Source: [Clostridium] fimetarium (GTDB lineage: Bacteria; Bacillota; Clostridia; Lachnospirales; Lachnospiraceae). From it: a stretch of DNA of 64,000 bases. The stretch spans positions 62,001 to 126,000 of the forward strand of contig NZ_FOJI01000012.1 in the NCBI RefSeq assembly GCF_900111235.1, written 5' to 3'. A program made the position numbers and the translations under genes. This document shows positions 9,192 through 16,963 of this stretch, one piece after another (within the stretch, counting starts at the first letter, position 1; every line of letters begins with the position of its first letter). Under the pieces are notes generated by a model. It worked only from the letters and a program-made list of their open reading frames with translations, did no database searches and had not been told where the DNA came from.

Positions 9192-10304
9192 ATGGTAAAT
9201 AAATCACGTATCTTAGAAGAATTTTGCATACTTGTAGGTATTGATGCATTGTCTTATCAAGAGAGAGAAATTGCAGATATATTAAAAATATACTTAACGG
9301 AACTGGGCTTTGAAGTGAAGGAAGATAATGCAGGGACGTTTTACGCTGGAAATTGTGGAAATATCTACGGATATTTAGCAGGTGACCTGAAAGAAGACCC
9401 TCTATTGTTTTCTGCACATATGGATACTGTAGGACCAGGTCATAATAAAAAGGCTGTGGTTCATGAAGACGGTAAGATTACTAGTGATGGGAATACAGTA
9501 CTGGGTGCGGATGATTTATCTGGAATTGTAGCAATACTAGAAGCTGTCAGAACAATAAAAGAAGGCGGACTTTCTCATAGAAGCATAGAAGTATTATTTC
9601 CAATAGCAGAAGAAGTATATATTCGCGGAAGTGAAGTATTTGATTATAATATCATAAAGTCGAAGGAAGCTTATGTGTTAGATTTAAGTGGACCAGTAGG
9701 TACGGCTGCGTTGTCAGCACCTACGTTAGTATCATTTACAGCACAAATCCAGGGAAAATCTGCTCATGCAGGATTTGCACCGGAACTTGGAATCAATGCA
9801 ATTGCAGTTGCTGCACAGGCAATTGGTCTGATTAAACAGGGACGAATTGATGATGAAACTACAGTTAATATCGGTTTAATTGAAGGTGGAAAGGCAAGAA
9901 ATATTGTATCAGACCAATGTATCCTTAAGGGAGAAATACGAAGTCTGACACATGATAAAGCCCTATCAGAAGGAAAAAACATTGAAAGAATCTTTTCTGA
10001 CATCACCGCGCAGAATCATGCTACGTTAGATTTTTCAACAGAATTTGGATGCCTTTCTTATAAAGTGGAAGAGAAACATCGCGTTGTAAGAAGATTTCAA
10101 AAAGTGTGTGACGAATTAGGCTATGATACACAATTAACGAGCACATTTGGTGGTAGTGATAATAATAATTTTATGAGGCATGGTATAACGGGAATTGTAA
10201 TTGCCTGCGGTATGAATCAGGTACATTCATGCGACGAATATACCCATATAGATGAATTGGTAAAATGCGCAAATATTGTAGTAAAACTGATGACACAAAC
10301 TTGA
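9192..10304 (+). CDS. M20-family metallopeptidase, PepT-like
   Basis: A 370-residue cytoplasmic di-zinc aminopeptidase of the peptidase T-like M20 family. Metal and catalytic motifs are visible: SAHMDTVGPG (His and Asp), VLGADDLSG (bridging Asp), PIAEEVYIRGSE (catalytic Glu with metal Glu), VLDLSGPVG and HSCDEYTHIDEL (C-terminal His). The central lid domain contains GKSAHAGFAPELG. AAGGAGA lies 6 nt before the ATG. It is followed 35 nt later by a C39-like protein gene, possibly in one unit. A di- or tripeptidase role in peptide use is the usual function, but the exact substrate is not shown. Confidence 0.87.
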   Translation: MVNKSRILEEFCILVGIDALSYQEREIADILKIYLTELGFEVKEDNAGTFYAGNCGNIYGYLAGDLKEDPLLFSAHMDTVGPGHNKKAVVHEDGKITSDGNTVLGADDLSGIVAILEAVRTIKEGGLSHRSIEVLFPIAEEVYIRGSEVFDYNIIKSKEAYVLDLSGPVGTAALSAPTLVSFTAQIQGKSAHAGFAPELGINAIAVAAQAIGLIKQGRIDDETTVNIGLIEGGKARNIVSDQCILKGEIRSLTHDKALSEGKNIERIFSDITAQNHATLDFSTEFGCLSYKVEEKHRVVRRFQKVCDELGYDTQLTSTFGGSDNNNFMRHGITGIVIACGMNQVHSCDEYTHIDELVKCANIVVKLMTQT

Positions 10305-10339
10305 TATGCACAAAGCGTAATGCAGAAATGAGGTAAACC

Positions 10340-10957
10340 ATGAAAAACCCACTAAGTTATCAATCAACTGAATACGACTGCGGCCCAACATCGATGCTGA
10401 ATGCGATAAACTTTTTATTTCATAGAAAAGATATTTCACCTGATGTTGTTAAAAATATTATGCTATATTGTCTGGACAGTTATAATAAAAAGGGGGAAGC
10501 GTATAAGAGCGGAACTACAGGAATGGCGATGATGTTTTTAGCTAATTGGCTGAATGAGTTTGGAAAGGTCAAGAAGTGGCCGATTAACTGTAGTATGATA
10601 AATGGTGAAAATGTACATATCAATCAGAGCAGTAAGATTGCAGAGTGTCTTGGTCAAGGAGGCGTAGCAGTTGCACGCGTGATGCTTGGAGGTTGGCATT
10701 ATGTACTTTTGACTGGAATTGATGATAAGTATGTCTATTTGTTTGACCCATATTATAGAATAAAATCATTTGCTGTAGACGGAATAGAGATGATTAAGGA
10801 CGCCCCTACGAAAATGAATCGTAAGATCACATATGATACTCTCAATAGTGAAGGTAGAGGTTATTATGCACTTGGGAAGCTAGAAGATAGAGAGTGTATG
10901 ATTTTATATAATAAGAAAACAAAGACTTCAATGGACTCCATTGAATACTTTATTTAA
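10340..10957 (+). CDS. C39-like cysteine peptidase family protein
   Basis: A 205-residue protein with papain-like C39 hallmarks: YDCGPTSMLNAINFLF (nucleophile Cys near residue 14), GGWHYVLLTGID (His near 128) and YLFDPYYR (Asp). It has no signal peptide, transmembrane part or ABC module, so it is a free-standing Peptidase_C39-like protein rather than a bacteriocin exporter. Such proteins are common and mostly uncharacterised in Clostridia. It follows the M20 peptidase by 35 nt and lies just upstream of the exosortase G operon, separated from it by a promoter. A link to processing in that operon is conceivable but unproven. Confidence 0.72.
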   Translation: MKNPLSYQSTEYDCGPTSMLNAINFLFHRKDISPDVVKNIMLYCLDSYNKKGEAYKSGTTGMAMMFLANWLNEFGKVKKWPINCSMINGENVHINQSSKIAECLGQGGVAVARVMLGGWHYVLLTGIDDKYVYLFDPYYRIKSFAVDGIEMIKDAPTKMNRKITYDTLNSEGRGYYALGKLEDRECMILYNKKTKTSMDSIEYFI

Positions 10958-10999
10958 TAGAAGTGTTTATCTATGACATCATTTTCCATTTATATCCGA

Positions 11000-11028
11000 T
11001 TGTAAGCAATAGCAAGTTCACATATAAT
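11000..11028 (+). promoter_or_regulatory. Predicted sigma-A promoter of the exosortase G operon
   Basis: TTGTAA at 11000-11005 and TATAAT at 11023-11028 with a 17-bp spacer, about 50 nt upstream of the first gene of the operon. Confidence 0.55.
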
Positions 11029-11083
11029 TAATGTGTATCTTTATATTTATGTATGAGATATTTACAGGAGGTATGTGATAAAT

Positions 11084-14000
11084 ATGGGCTTTTGCGGATA
11101 TAAATATAAATTTGAATTATATGCTTCACATTCTAATATTATTAACAGTGGAGAAAATATACATTTTCATAATTTTACAATGGCGTTATATATTAATACA
11201 ACGAATCTTAAATTAGATGATAACTTCGCAATTGAAAAAGTCGTGCAGGATTGGTTGAAGCCGTTTCAAGGACAACAATTAGACAACATGGAATTGTTTG
11301 TTTCAAAAGAGACAACGGTAGAGGGGATTGGAAATACGTTCTTTGAACCTTTATATTCCTTAATTGAAAAACTAGGATATGAACTGGTGAAATTAGATAT
11401 ATATGAGAATCCTATCAGAGTATATTCAGTGTCAAGAAAATTGCTAGATAGTTCAGTGAATGAAATTAGTAGCGTTCCACTGGTATGTCTCCCATTGATA
11501 CAAATTGATGAAGACGAAGAAGTATTAATTGATTACAATAATAAATTTCAAAAAGAGGCAGCAGCAACACAAGAACCATTAGTAGAACCATTAGTAGAAC
11601 CATTAGCAGAAGAGATATTAGAAGAAGTCACACTAGAAGAAATTACATTAGAGGAAATTTCTAATCATAAGAATAGATTATCACCACATAAAACAAGTAC
11701 TTATAGAGCAAATAAAAGTTCAGTACATAAATCAAATAAAATATTTACAGCATTGAAACTTATACTGGGGTTTGGATGCTTTGTTTTGTTGGCCATGTTA
11801 ACAATGTATATCGTGAAAATAAGCGGAAGATATCCACAAGGTTCTGACACATTTTGTCACTTATATAGAGCAGATTTGATTTTGAAAAATATAGGGCAGG
11901 GGAACTGGTACCCACTATATGATAGTACATGGTACAACGGTGTAGAAATAATGAGATATTGGGGACCAATCCCACTATATATAATTGCAGGATTGGAATG
12001 GATTGTACAAAGCACTGTGTTAGATGCATATGTATTATTCCTTGGAGTTCTAGTATTGATAGGTGGCTGTGGATGGATTTTATGGGGGTATCGATATAAT
12101 AGAGTAGGATTATCTGTGTTTTTGGGGCTGATATGGTTCTATATGCCAGAAAATATTAGAGTTGTCATATACGAGGGAAATCTTCCAAGAGGTGTCATAA
12201 ATGCATTATTACCATTTTTCTTTTACTTTTTTTGGAGAGTAATAGAAGATAAAAAGAAGAATGCAATATGGCCACTAATGGTAGTTACAGCTTTGATCAC
12301 ATTGTGTCATCTAGGTATTACAATTATGCTTATTGCAACAGTAGCGATTTTTACCGTTATTTATGCAAAAATGAATCACTGTGGAAAGTGGGCGTTGGGC
12401 GCAGTGCTAGCGAGTATATCTGGAGTGATGTTAGCAGGAGTATGGGTTGTTCCAGCGTTGATTGGAGGTGCGGCCAGTGGCTCATCAACGAATCAAGTAA
12501 TGAAGAACTTCTTTGAAAGCGCGACTGTTTCTTTAAATCCAATGATTAGATTAAATGGCGATGCGTTATCGTTTTATTTTGGACTTTCCATATTTATTAT
12601 TTGTTTAATGGGAATTGTTTTTGGTACAAAGAAAGTAAAACCTGGATTTATTACTGTAGTAATATTGTATTTGTGTACAACGAAATCAATATACACGCTT
12701 TTTTCAAAATTACCTTTTAGCCAGTTTTTGTGGATGATTCGATTTATTCCAATTGCGCTAGCCGTAGCAATGGTTTCATTTATTATGTGGAAGCAGTTAA
12801 GAAAATGGATGATAGTGCTGTTTGGTATCATGTTGCTTGCAGATTGTTTTGCATCAGCTCAGTATTTATATTATCCCAAGGAAGATAGAATTGAAAATGT
12901 TCAGGCTGACTTGGATGCCAAAGCAGAAACGATGATTTTGACTGAGGCTAAAAAAATAACGAACCAACGAATGGCCCTTTTGGATCTGAGTAAATATGGT
13001 TCGTTTGCTCCCTATTATATTGCTGGTGTGGGTAAAACCGTCAAATATACCTTTGGAGCAGGATGGGAAGGCGCCAGTACGGCTTCTAATATCGTTAATT
13101 TGAATGCAGCAGTTGAAAATGGCTGGTATGTATATTTATTTGATAGAGCATTGGAACTTGGAAATGACACCGTGCTGATTCCTATAACATGTCTAAAAGA
13201 AAAAGCGAAGGATATGGAAAAAGTTATTAATTCTGCACAAATAAGTGGATATAATTTAGTTAAAAATAATGGAAGCAGTTTGCTGTTTCATAAAGATACG
13301 ATAGAACAGTTTGGCGTTATAACACAATACAAGAATATTGCCATAGGAGATTCTGCATCTGGGATAGCAATGATTTTTCCTAGCTTTGAAGAGGGGTCAA
13401 AAACCAACATAAGTGATTATACGTTTGAAGAGCTTTGCAAATATAATACCATCTATTTATCGGGTTTTACCTATGATGATAAGGCTAAGGCAGAAGAACT
13501 TTTGTTGAAATTATCTAAAAGTGGTGTACAAGTTTATATAGATATGAACAAGGTTCCAGAAGATAGAGCTAAGAAACAGATGGAATTATTTGGAGTGAAT
13601 GCACAAATCATAACATTTACAGAAACGTATCCTGAATTTCAATATAAAGCAGACACTTATAAAAGTTTGGACTTCTCTGCTGATACGCCTGCGTGGAATA
13701 CGATATATCTAAATGGTCTGGAAAATGTCGAAGGATATTGTAATATGCCAGAGAAGAATCTTCCGTTTATTGGAACCTCCCAAAATGAGAACCTACATTT
13801 TATAGGATTAAACATTGTTTACTATTTGCAGACGACAAAAGATTTAGAAATCAAAAATCTTGTGGGATCAATATTTGGAATGGATGAATTTTCTACTCCG
13901 AATAGAAAAGTGGTTCCATTAAGTATTAAGACAGACAGCAATAAGATAACCATATATTCGGAATATAACAATGTGAATACCACATTATCAAGTATTGATA

Positions 14001-14230
14001 TATTTAGTAGCGACAATAATTATAAAACAAATAATAATCTTATTGTAGTTGATTCTGGTGTAACTGTAATTGATATTGGATATCCACATTTTAAAATGGG
14101 TATTTTAGTTACTGCTGTTGGCATAATTTTAGCAATTATAACTTATGTTTTAATGCTGAAGATGAAGGAGAAAAAAGAAAATGACGATAATGATGAAATT
14201 AAAGAAGAAGACGATAATGACAAAAACTAA
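11084..14230 (+). CDS. XrtG-associated giant membrane protein with N-terminal PTPS-like domain
   Basis: About 1048 residues. Residues 1-125 resemble 6-pyruvoyl-tetrahydropterin synthase: YASHSNII with H16 and IHFHNF with H27 and H29 match the zinc triad, but the catalytic Cys is absent. An acidic linker (about 150-205, with repeated EPLVEP) follows. Residues 225-610 form a polytopic domain opening with GSDTFCHLYRADLIL and MRYWGPIPLY, resembling the membrane domain known as PTPS-related and GT-C glycosyltransferases. About 400 extracytoplasmic residues, a last helix near 1010 and an acidic tail complete it. GTG 11075 is an alternative start, since AGGAGG at 11066-11071 lies between ideal spacings. 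First gene of the XrtG operon; biochemical role unknown. Confidence 0.8.
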   Translation: MGFCGYKYKFELYASHSNIINSGENIHFHNFTMALYINTTNLKLDDNFAIEKVVQDWLKPFQGQQLDNMELFVSKETTVEGIGNTFFEPLYSLIEKLGYELVKLDIYENPIRVYSVSRKLLDSSVNEISSVPLVCLPLIQIDEDEEVLIDYNNKFQKEAAATQEPLVEPLVEPLAEEILEEVTLEEITLEEISNHKNRLSPHKTSTYRANKSSVHKSNKIFTALKLILGFGCFVLLAMLTMYIVKISGRYPQGSDTFCHLYRADLILKNIGQGNWYPLYDSTWYNGVEIMRYWGPIPLYIIAGLEWIVQSTVLDAYVLFLGVLVLIGGCGWILWGYRYNRVGLSVFLGLIWFYMPENIRVVIYEGNLPRGVINALLPFFFYFFWRVIEDKKKNAIWPLMVVTALITLCHLGITIMLIATVAIFTVIYAKMNHCGKWALGAVLASISGVMLAGVWVVPALIGGAASGSSTNQVMKNFFESATVSLNPMIRLNGDALSFYFGLSIFIICLMGIVFGTKKVKPGFITVVILYLCTTKSIYTLFSKLPFSQFLWMIRFIPIALAVAMVSFIMWKQLRKWMIVLFGIMLLADCFASAQYLYYPKEDRIENVQADLDAKAETMILTEAKKITNQRMALLDLSKYGSFAPYYIAGVGKTVKYTFGAGWEGASTASNIVNLNAAVENGWYVYLFDRALELGNDTVLIPITCLKEKAKDMEKVINSAQISGYNLVKNNGSSLLFHKDTIEQFGVITQYKNIAIGDSASGIAMIFPSFEEGSKTNISDYTFEELCKYNTIYLSGFTYDDKAKAEELLLKLSKSGVQVYIDMNKVPEDRAKKQMELFGVNAQIITFTETYPEFQYKADTYKSLDFSADTPAWNTIYLNGLENVEGYCNMPEKNLPFIGTSQNENLHFIGLNIVYYLQTTKDLEIKNLVGSIFGMDEFSTPNRKVVPLSIKTDSNKITIYSEYNNVNTTLSSIDIFSSDNNYKTNNNLIVVDSGVTVIDIGYPHFKMGILVTAVGIILAIITYVLMLKMKEKKENDDNDEIKEEDDNDKN

Positions 14231-14996
14231 GATTATGACGATGGCTAAGAGCATTATGAAACAAAAAAAGATGAAGACAGTTAAAAAATTATTGGCTCTT
14301 TGCAGCGTTATATTCATTTTAAGTATGTATTCAGCAGCTACAACATATGCTAGCAACAGTGTTCAGCTACAAACACAAACATCACAGTCAAATACAGCGG
14401 GTATAGCTGTAGATGGATATTATGATGATTGGGTGGATAAGCCGATGTCAAAGCTTACATGGAATTCTAATAATGGAACGGCAAATCATGATGTTTCTTT
14501 GATAAAGGACGATAATTATATCTATATTTATGTTGGAATGCATCCTAATTATAATAGTCCCATGCCAATTGATGCTATTTATTTATCAATCAATAATGTG
14601 GAATGCCAGCTATTTGTCAGATATGTAAATGCTCAAAATACAGTTGATTGGGGCCATCAAGTAAATTTAAATCAGAATGGGACATTTTTGGGATTACATC
14701 CCTTTACTTATTATCCAAATAATTCATTAGGAGATGCTGCAATTACTGTATCTCAAGGAAACCCCAATGATAGAATGGAAATAAGAATTAACATTAAGGA
14801 CTTGGAAAAAGTTATGAGCTTAAAAAGCGGAACGATTAACAATGGTTCACAGATTAAGTTAAGAATGCCAAATGTAGGAGGCGGTTCAATTGAATTACTT
14901 GGAACGTCAACAGGTGCATTATTAGGAATTATATTATGTGCGGGAACAGTAATTATTGTAAAATTACGCAGGAATAATAAAGCGAGGTTAGTATAA
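14181..14996 (+). CDS. Secreted protein with Firmicu-CTERM-like sorting signal, predicted XrtG substrate
   Basis: A 271-residue exported protein. A basic N-region and a hydrophobic core end in a likely signal peptidase site (SAATTYA/S). The mature part starts with GIAVDGYYDDWVDKP and aromatic beta strands, reminiscent of CBM9/DOMON-type sugar-binding folds. The C-terminus has the tripartite layout of an exosortase signal: small residues (VGGGSIELLGTSTGA), one helix (LLGIILCAGTVIIV) and a basic tail (KLRRNNKARLV). It overlaps the giant membrane gene by 50 nt and shares 1 nt with xrtG. ATG 14181 follows AAGGAG by 10 nt; 14256 and 14271 would give a shorter signal peptide. That it is the XrtG substrate is inferred from this context. 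Confidence 0.75.
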   Translation: MTIMMKLKKKTIMTKTKIMTMAKSIMKQKKMKTVKKLLALCSVIFILSMYSAATTYASNSVQLQTQTSQSNTAGIAVDGYYDDWVDKPMSKLTWNSNNGTANHDVSLIKDDNYIYIYVGMHPNYNSPMPIDAIYLSINNVECQLFVRYVNAQNTVDWGHQVNLNQNGTFLGLHPFTYYPNNSLGDAAITVSQGNPNDRMEIRINIKDLEKVMSLKSGTINNGSQIKLRMPNVGGGSIELLGTSTGALLGIILCAGTVIIVKLRRNNKARLV

Positions 14997-15610
14997 TGAA
15001 TTGGCTCATTATAGTATGCTTTATAATCTGGTTATATTTTCTTACTGTATTTCATCGCGGTAAGCTGAATTATTTTCAATATCTATGGGGAAGTGTTGGG
15101 CTATTCGTTTTTATGTGTATATTTATACAGCCAGCGTTGACGGTGATATTGAAACAATATGTGACTTCGGTTGTTGGAATAATTGGTAAAGTAACGGGAA
15201 TATGCGAAGCGTATTACGAATATAGCATACTATTTATACCAAAGCAGAGCGTTCTTTCATCAATATCATTGTATATTGATTATGAATGTTCAGGTGTTAT
15301 AGAAATGATGGCTTTCGTTTCACTGCTTGCATTTTTTCAGGTATATGAAGTTGGACAACGAATCATTGTAGGTATTGTTGGATGTGTATGTATATTCTTT
15401 TTCAATGTTATTAGAATCGTGGTCATATGTGGAATTATATTTCGATTTGGAAGTGATTCCTATTATGTTGCACATACTATAATCGGAAGACTTATATTTT
15501 ATGCTCTTTCAATATTGCTTTACTACTATGTTTTTACAAAACAGCAGATAGTAAAACAAAAGATTGGAGGATTTAACTATGCAGAACATAATGAGAATGC
15601 TGACAAGTGA
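14996..15610 (+). CDS. xrtG: Exosortase XrtG, membrane transpeptidase-like sorting enzyme
   Basis: A 204-residue polytopic membrane protein of the exosortase/archaeosortase superfamily, Gram-positive type G. The three catalytic positions are clear: Cys98 in DYECSGVIEM, Arg140 in FFNVIRIVVICG and His160 in YYVAHTIIGR, each at a helix end facing the extracytoplasmic side. Exosortases are thought to cut C-terminal sorting signals and transfer the protein to another molecule. The start codon shares one base with the stop of the predicted substrate (TAATG), implying coupled translation. It overlaps the glycosyltransferase gene by 32 nt. The acceptor of the transfer is unknown. Confidence 0.88.
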   Translation: MNWLIIVCFIIWLYFLTVFHRGKLNYFQYLWGSVGLFVFMCIFIQPALTVILKQYVTSVVGIIGKVTGICEAYYEYSILFIPKQSVLSSISLYIDYECSGVIEMMAFVSLLAFFQVYEVGQRIIVGIVGCVCIFFFNVIRIVVICGIIFRFGSDSYYVAHTIIGRLIFYALSILLYYYVFTKQQIVKQKIGGFNYAEHNENADK

Positions 15611-16949
15611 AATGGTATTTTGGACAGCCTGGATTATAATACCTCTAATAATGGAAATTATTCCAGCTGTTTTTGGGTTTTTAGTACTGATTAAGAAGCG
15701 ACTACGTTATAGAAAAGATATTGAACTGAAATATTTCCCCGAAATATCTGTAATTATTCCCGTTTATAATTCCGCAAGTACTTTAGAAATGTGTATTAAT
15801 TCTATAGTAGAATCCAATTATCCCTTTGATAAGATGGATATTCTTTTGGTTAATAATGGTAGCAAAGATAATAGCTTTGAGATTTTTAAAAGGTACCAAA
15901 AAGAACACAAAGGCGTTAATATAAAATGGATGAATGCGCAGCAAGGAAAATCGAAAGCACTAAATATGGCGTTGTTTAATAGTCAAGGAAAATATATTAT
16001 ACATCTAGATAGTGATGGAATCGTGCATCAAGATGCATTGCTCAATCTAATCAAAAGATTTGAGTCGAATGATAACATTCATTGTATGACAGGCTCAATA
16101 TTGACAAATCCAGAGCTCATTTCTAATGCAAAACCTGGTTTTATGAGATTTGTTCAAAAACTAGAGTTTTTCGAGTATGCGCAGGCATTTTTGGCAGGAC
16201 GTAACTTTGAAGCTGAATGGAATAGCATATTTACGATGTCTGGAGCATTTTCGTCATTTCGGAAGTCTACTATTTTAAAAACGCAGTTATATAATACGGA
16301 AACAGTGTGTGAAGATACACATGTTACATTTCAGGTTCGACGTCTGTTGAAAAAGAAAATTGATATTTGTGAAAAAGCAATATTTTTTGTTGAGCCCATC
16401 GATAGCATTGATACTTTGTATGTGCAACGACAGCGCTGGCAAAGGGGTGAGCTTGAAGTCGCTCATATGTTTCCAACAAATGTTGGGGCAATAAAAGGGT
16501 TTTTTACAAATTTTATGACAAGACTTCTTATGTTTGATCATACTTTTGCCTTTCCTAGAATGATATGGTATTTTGCTTTGATTTGTCTTACATTTATGAA
16601 TTATCCATATATGTTTATTGTTCAATCGGTGATAATTATTTATGCATTGTATACATTTTCGGCATTTTTGTATTATCTGAATGTGTTTTCATATCTTAGT
16701 TGGGATAAAAAATTAAGAAGGTATTATGCAAATAAGATACTTTTAGTATTCTTTTTACCTATGTTTAATTTCGTTGTATATTGGTTCCGAATGGCGGGTA
16801 TTATCAATAGTATTAAAGGTACTAGTACTTGGAAAACAAAGACGTTTCAAGAAGAATGTGAAACTTGTAAAATAATTATAAAAAAAGATTTTAATGTAGT
16901 GATAATTGTTATAGATAAATTAAGAGGATTTATTACTACGCAAAAGTAG
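15579..16949 (+). CDS. XrtG-associated family 2 glycosyltransferase, membrane-bound
   Basis: A 456-residue processive-type GT2. There is an N-terminal helix near 17-38, and the GT-A domain starts at SVIIPVYNSASTLEMCINSI. The metal-binding D144-S-D146 lies in IIHLDSDGIV, an acceptor-site ED in CEDTHVTFQV and QRQRWQRGEL (QxxRW) near residue 290. Three to four helices follow in the last 150 residues. These are the features of membrane synthases such as hyaluronan or N-acetylglucosaminyl transferases. The start is ATG 15579 with TTGGAGG 8 nt upstream; a TTG at 15564 is that binding site itself. By operon it likely builds a glycan attached to, or anchoring, the XrtG substrate. Confidence 0.87.
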   Translation: MQNIMRMLTSEMVFWTAWIIIPLIMEIIPAVFGFLVLIKKRLRYRKDIELKYFPEISVIIPVYNSASTLEMCINSIVESNYPFDKMDILLVNNGSKDNSFEIFKRYQKEHKGVNIKWMNAQQGKSKALNMALFNSQGKYIIHLDSDGIVHQDALLNLIKRFESNDNIHCMTGSILTNPELISNAKPGFMRFVQKLEFFEYAQAFLAGRNFEAEWNSIFTMSGAFSSFRKSTILKTQLYNTETVCEDTHVTFQVRRLLKKKIDICEKAIFFVEPIDSIDTLYVQRQRWQRGELEVAHMFPTNVGAIKGFFTNFMTRLLMFDHTFAFPRMIWYFALICLTFMNYPYMFIVQSVIIIYALYTFSAFLYYLNVFSYLSWDKKLRRYYANKILLVFFLPMFNFVVYWFRMAGIINSIKGTSTWKTKTFQEECETCKIIIKKDFNVVIIVIDKLRGFITTQK

Positions 16950-16963
16950 AATTAGAGGTTTAA

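Noticed and set aside
15564-15578. TTG start for the XrtG-linked glycosyltransferase
   Set aside because: TTGGAGG is the ribosome binding site of ATG 15579. The same trap occurs at 26914 and 49290.
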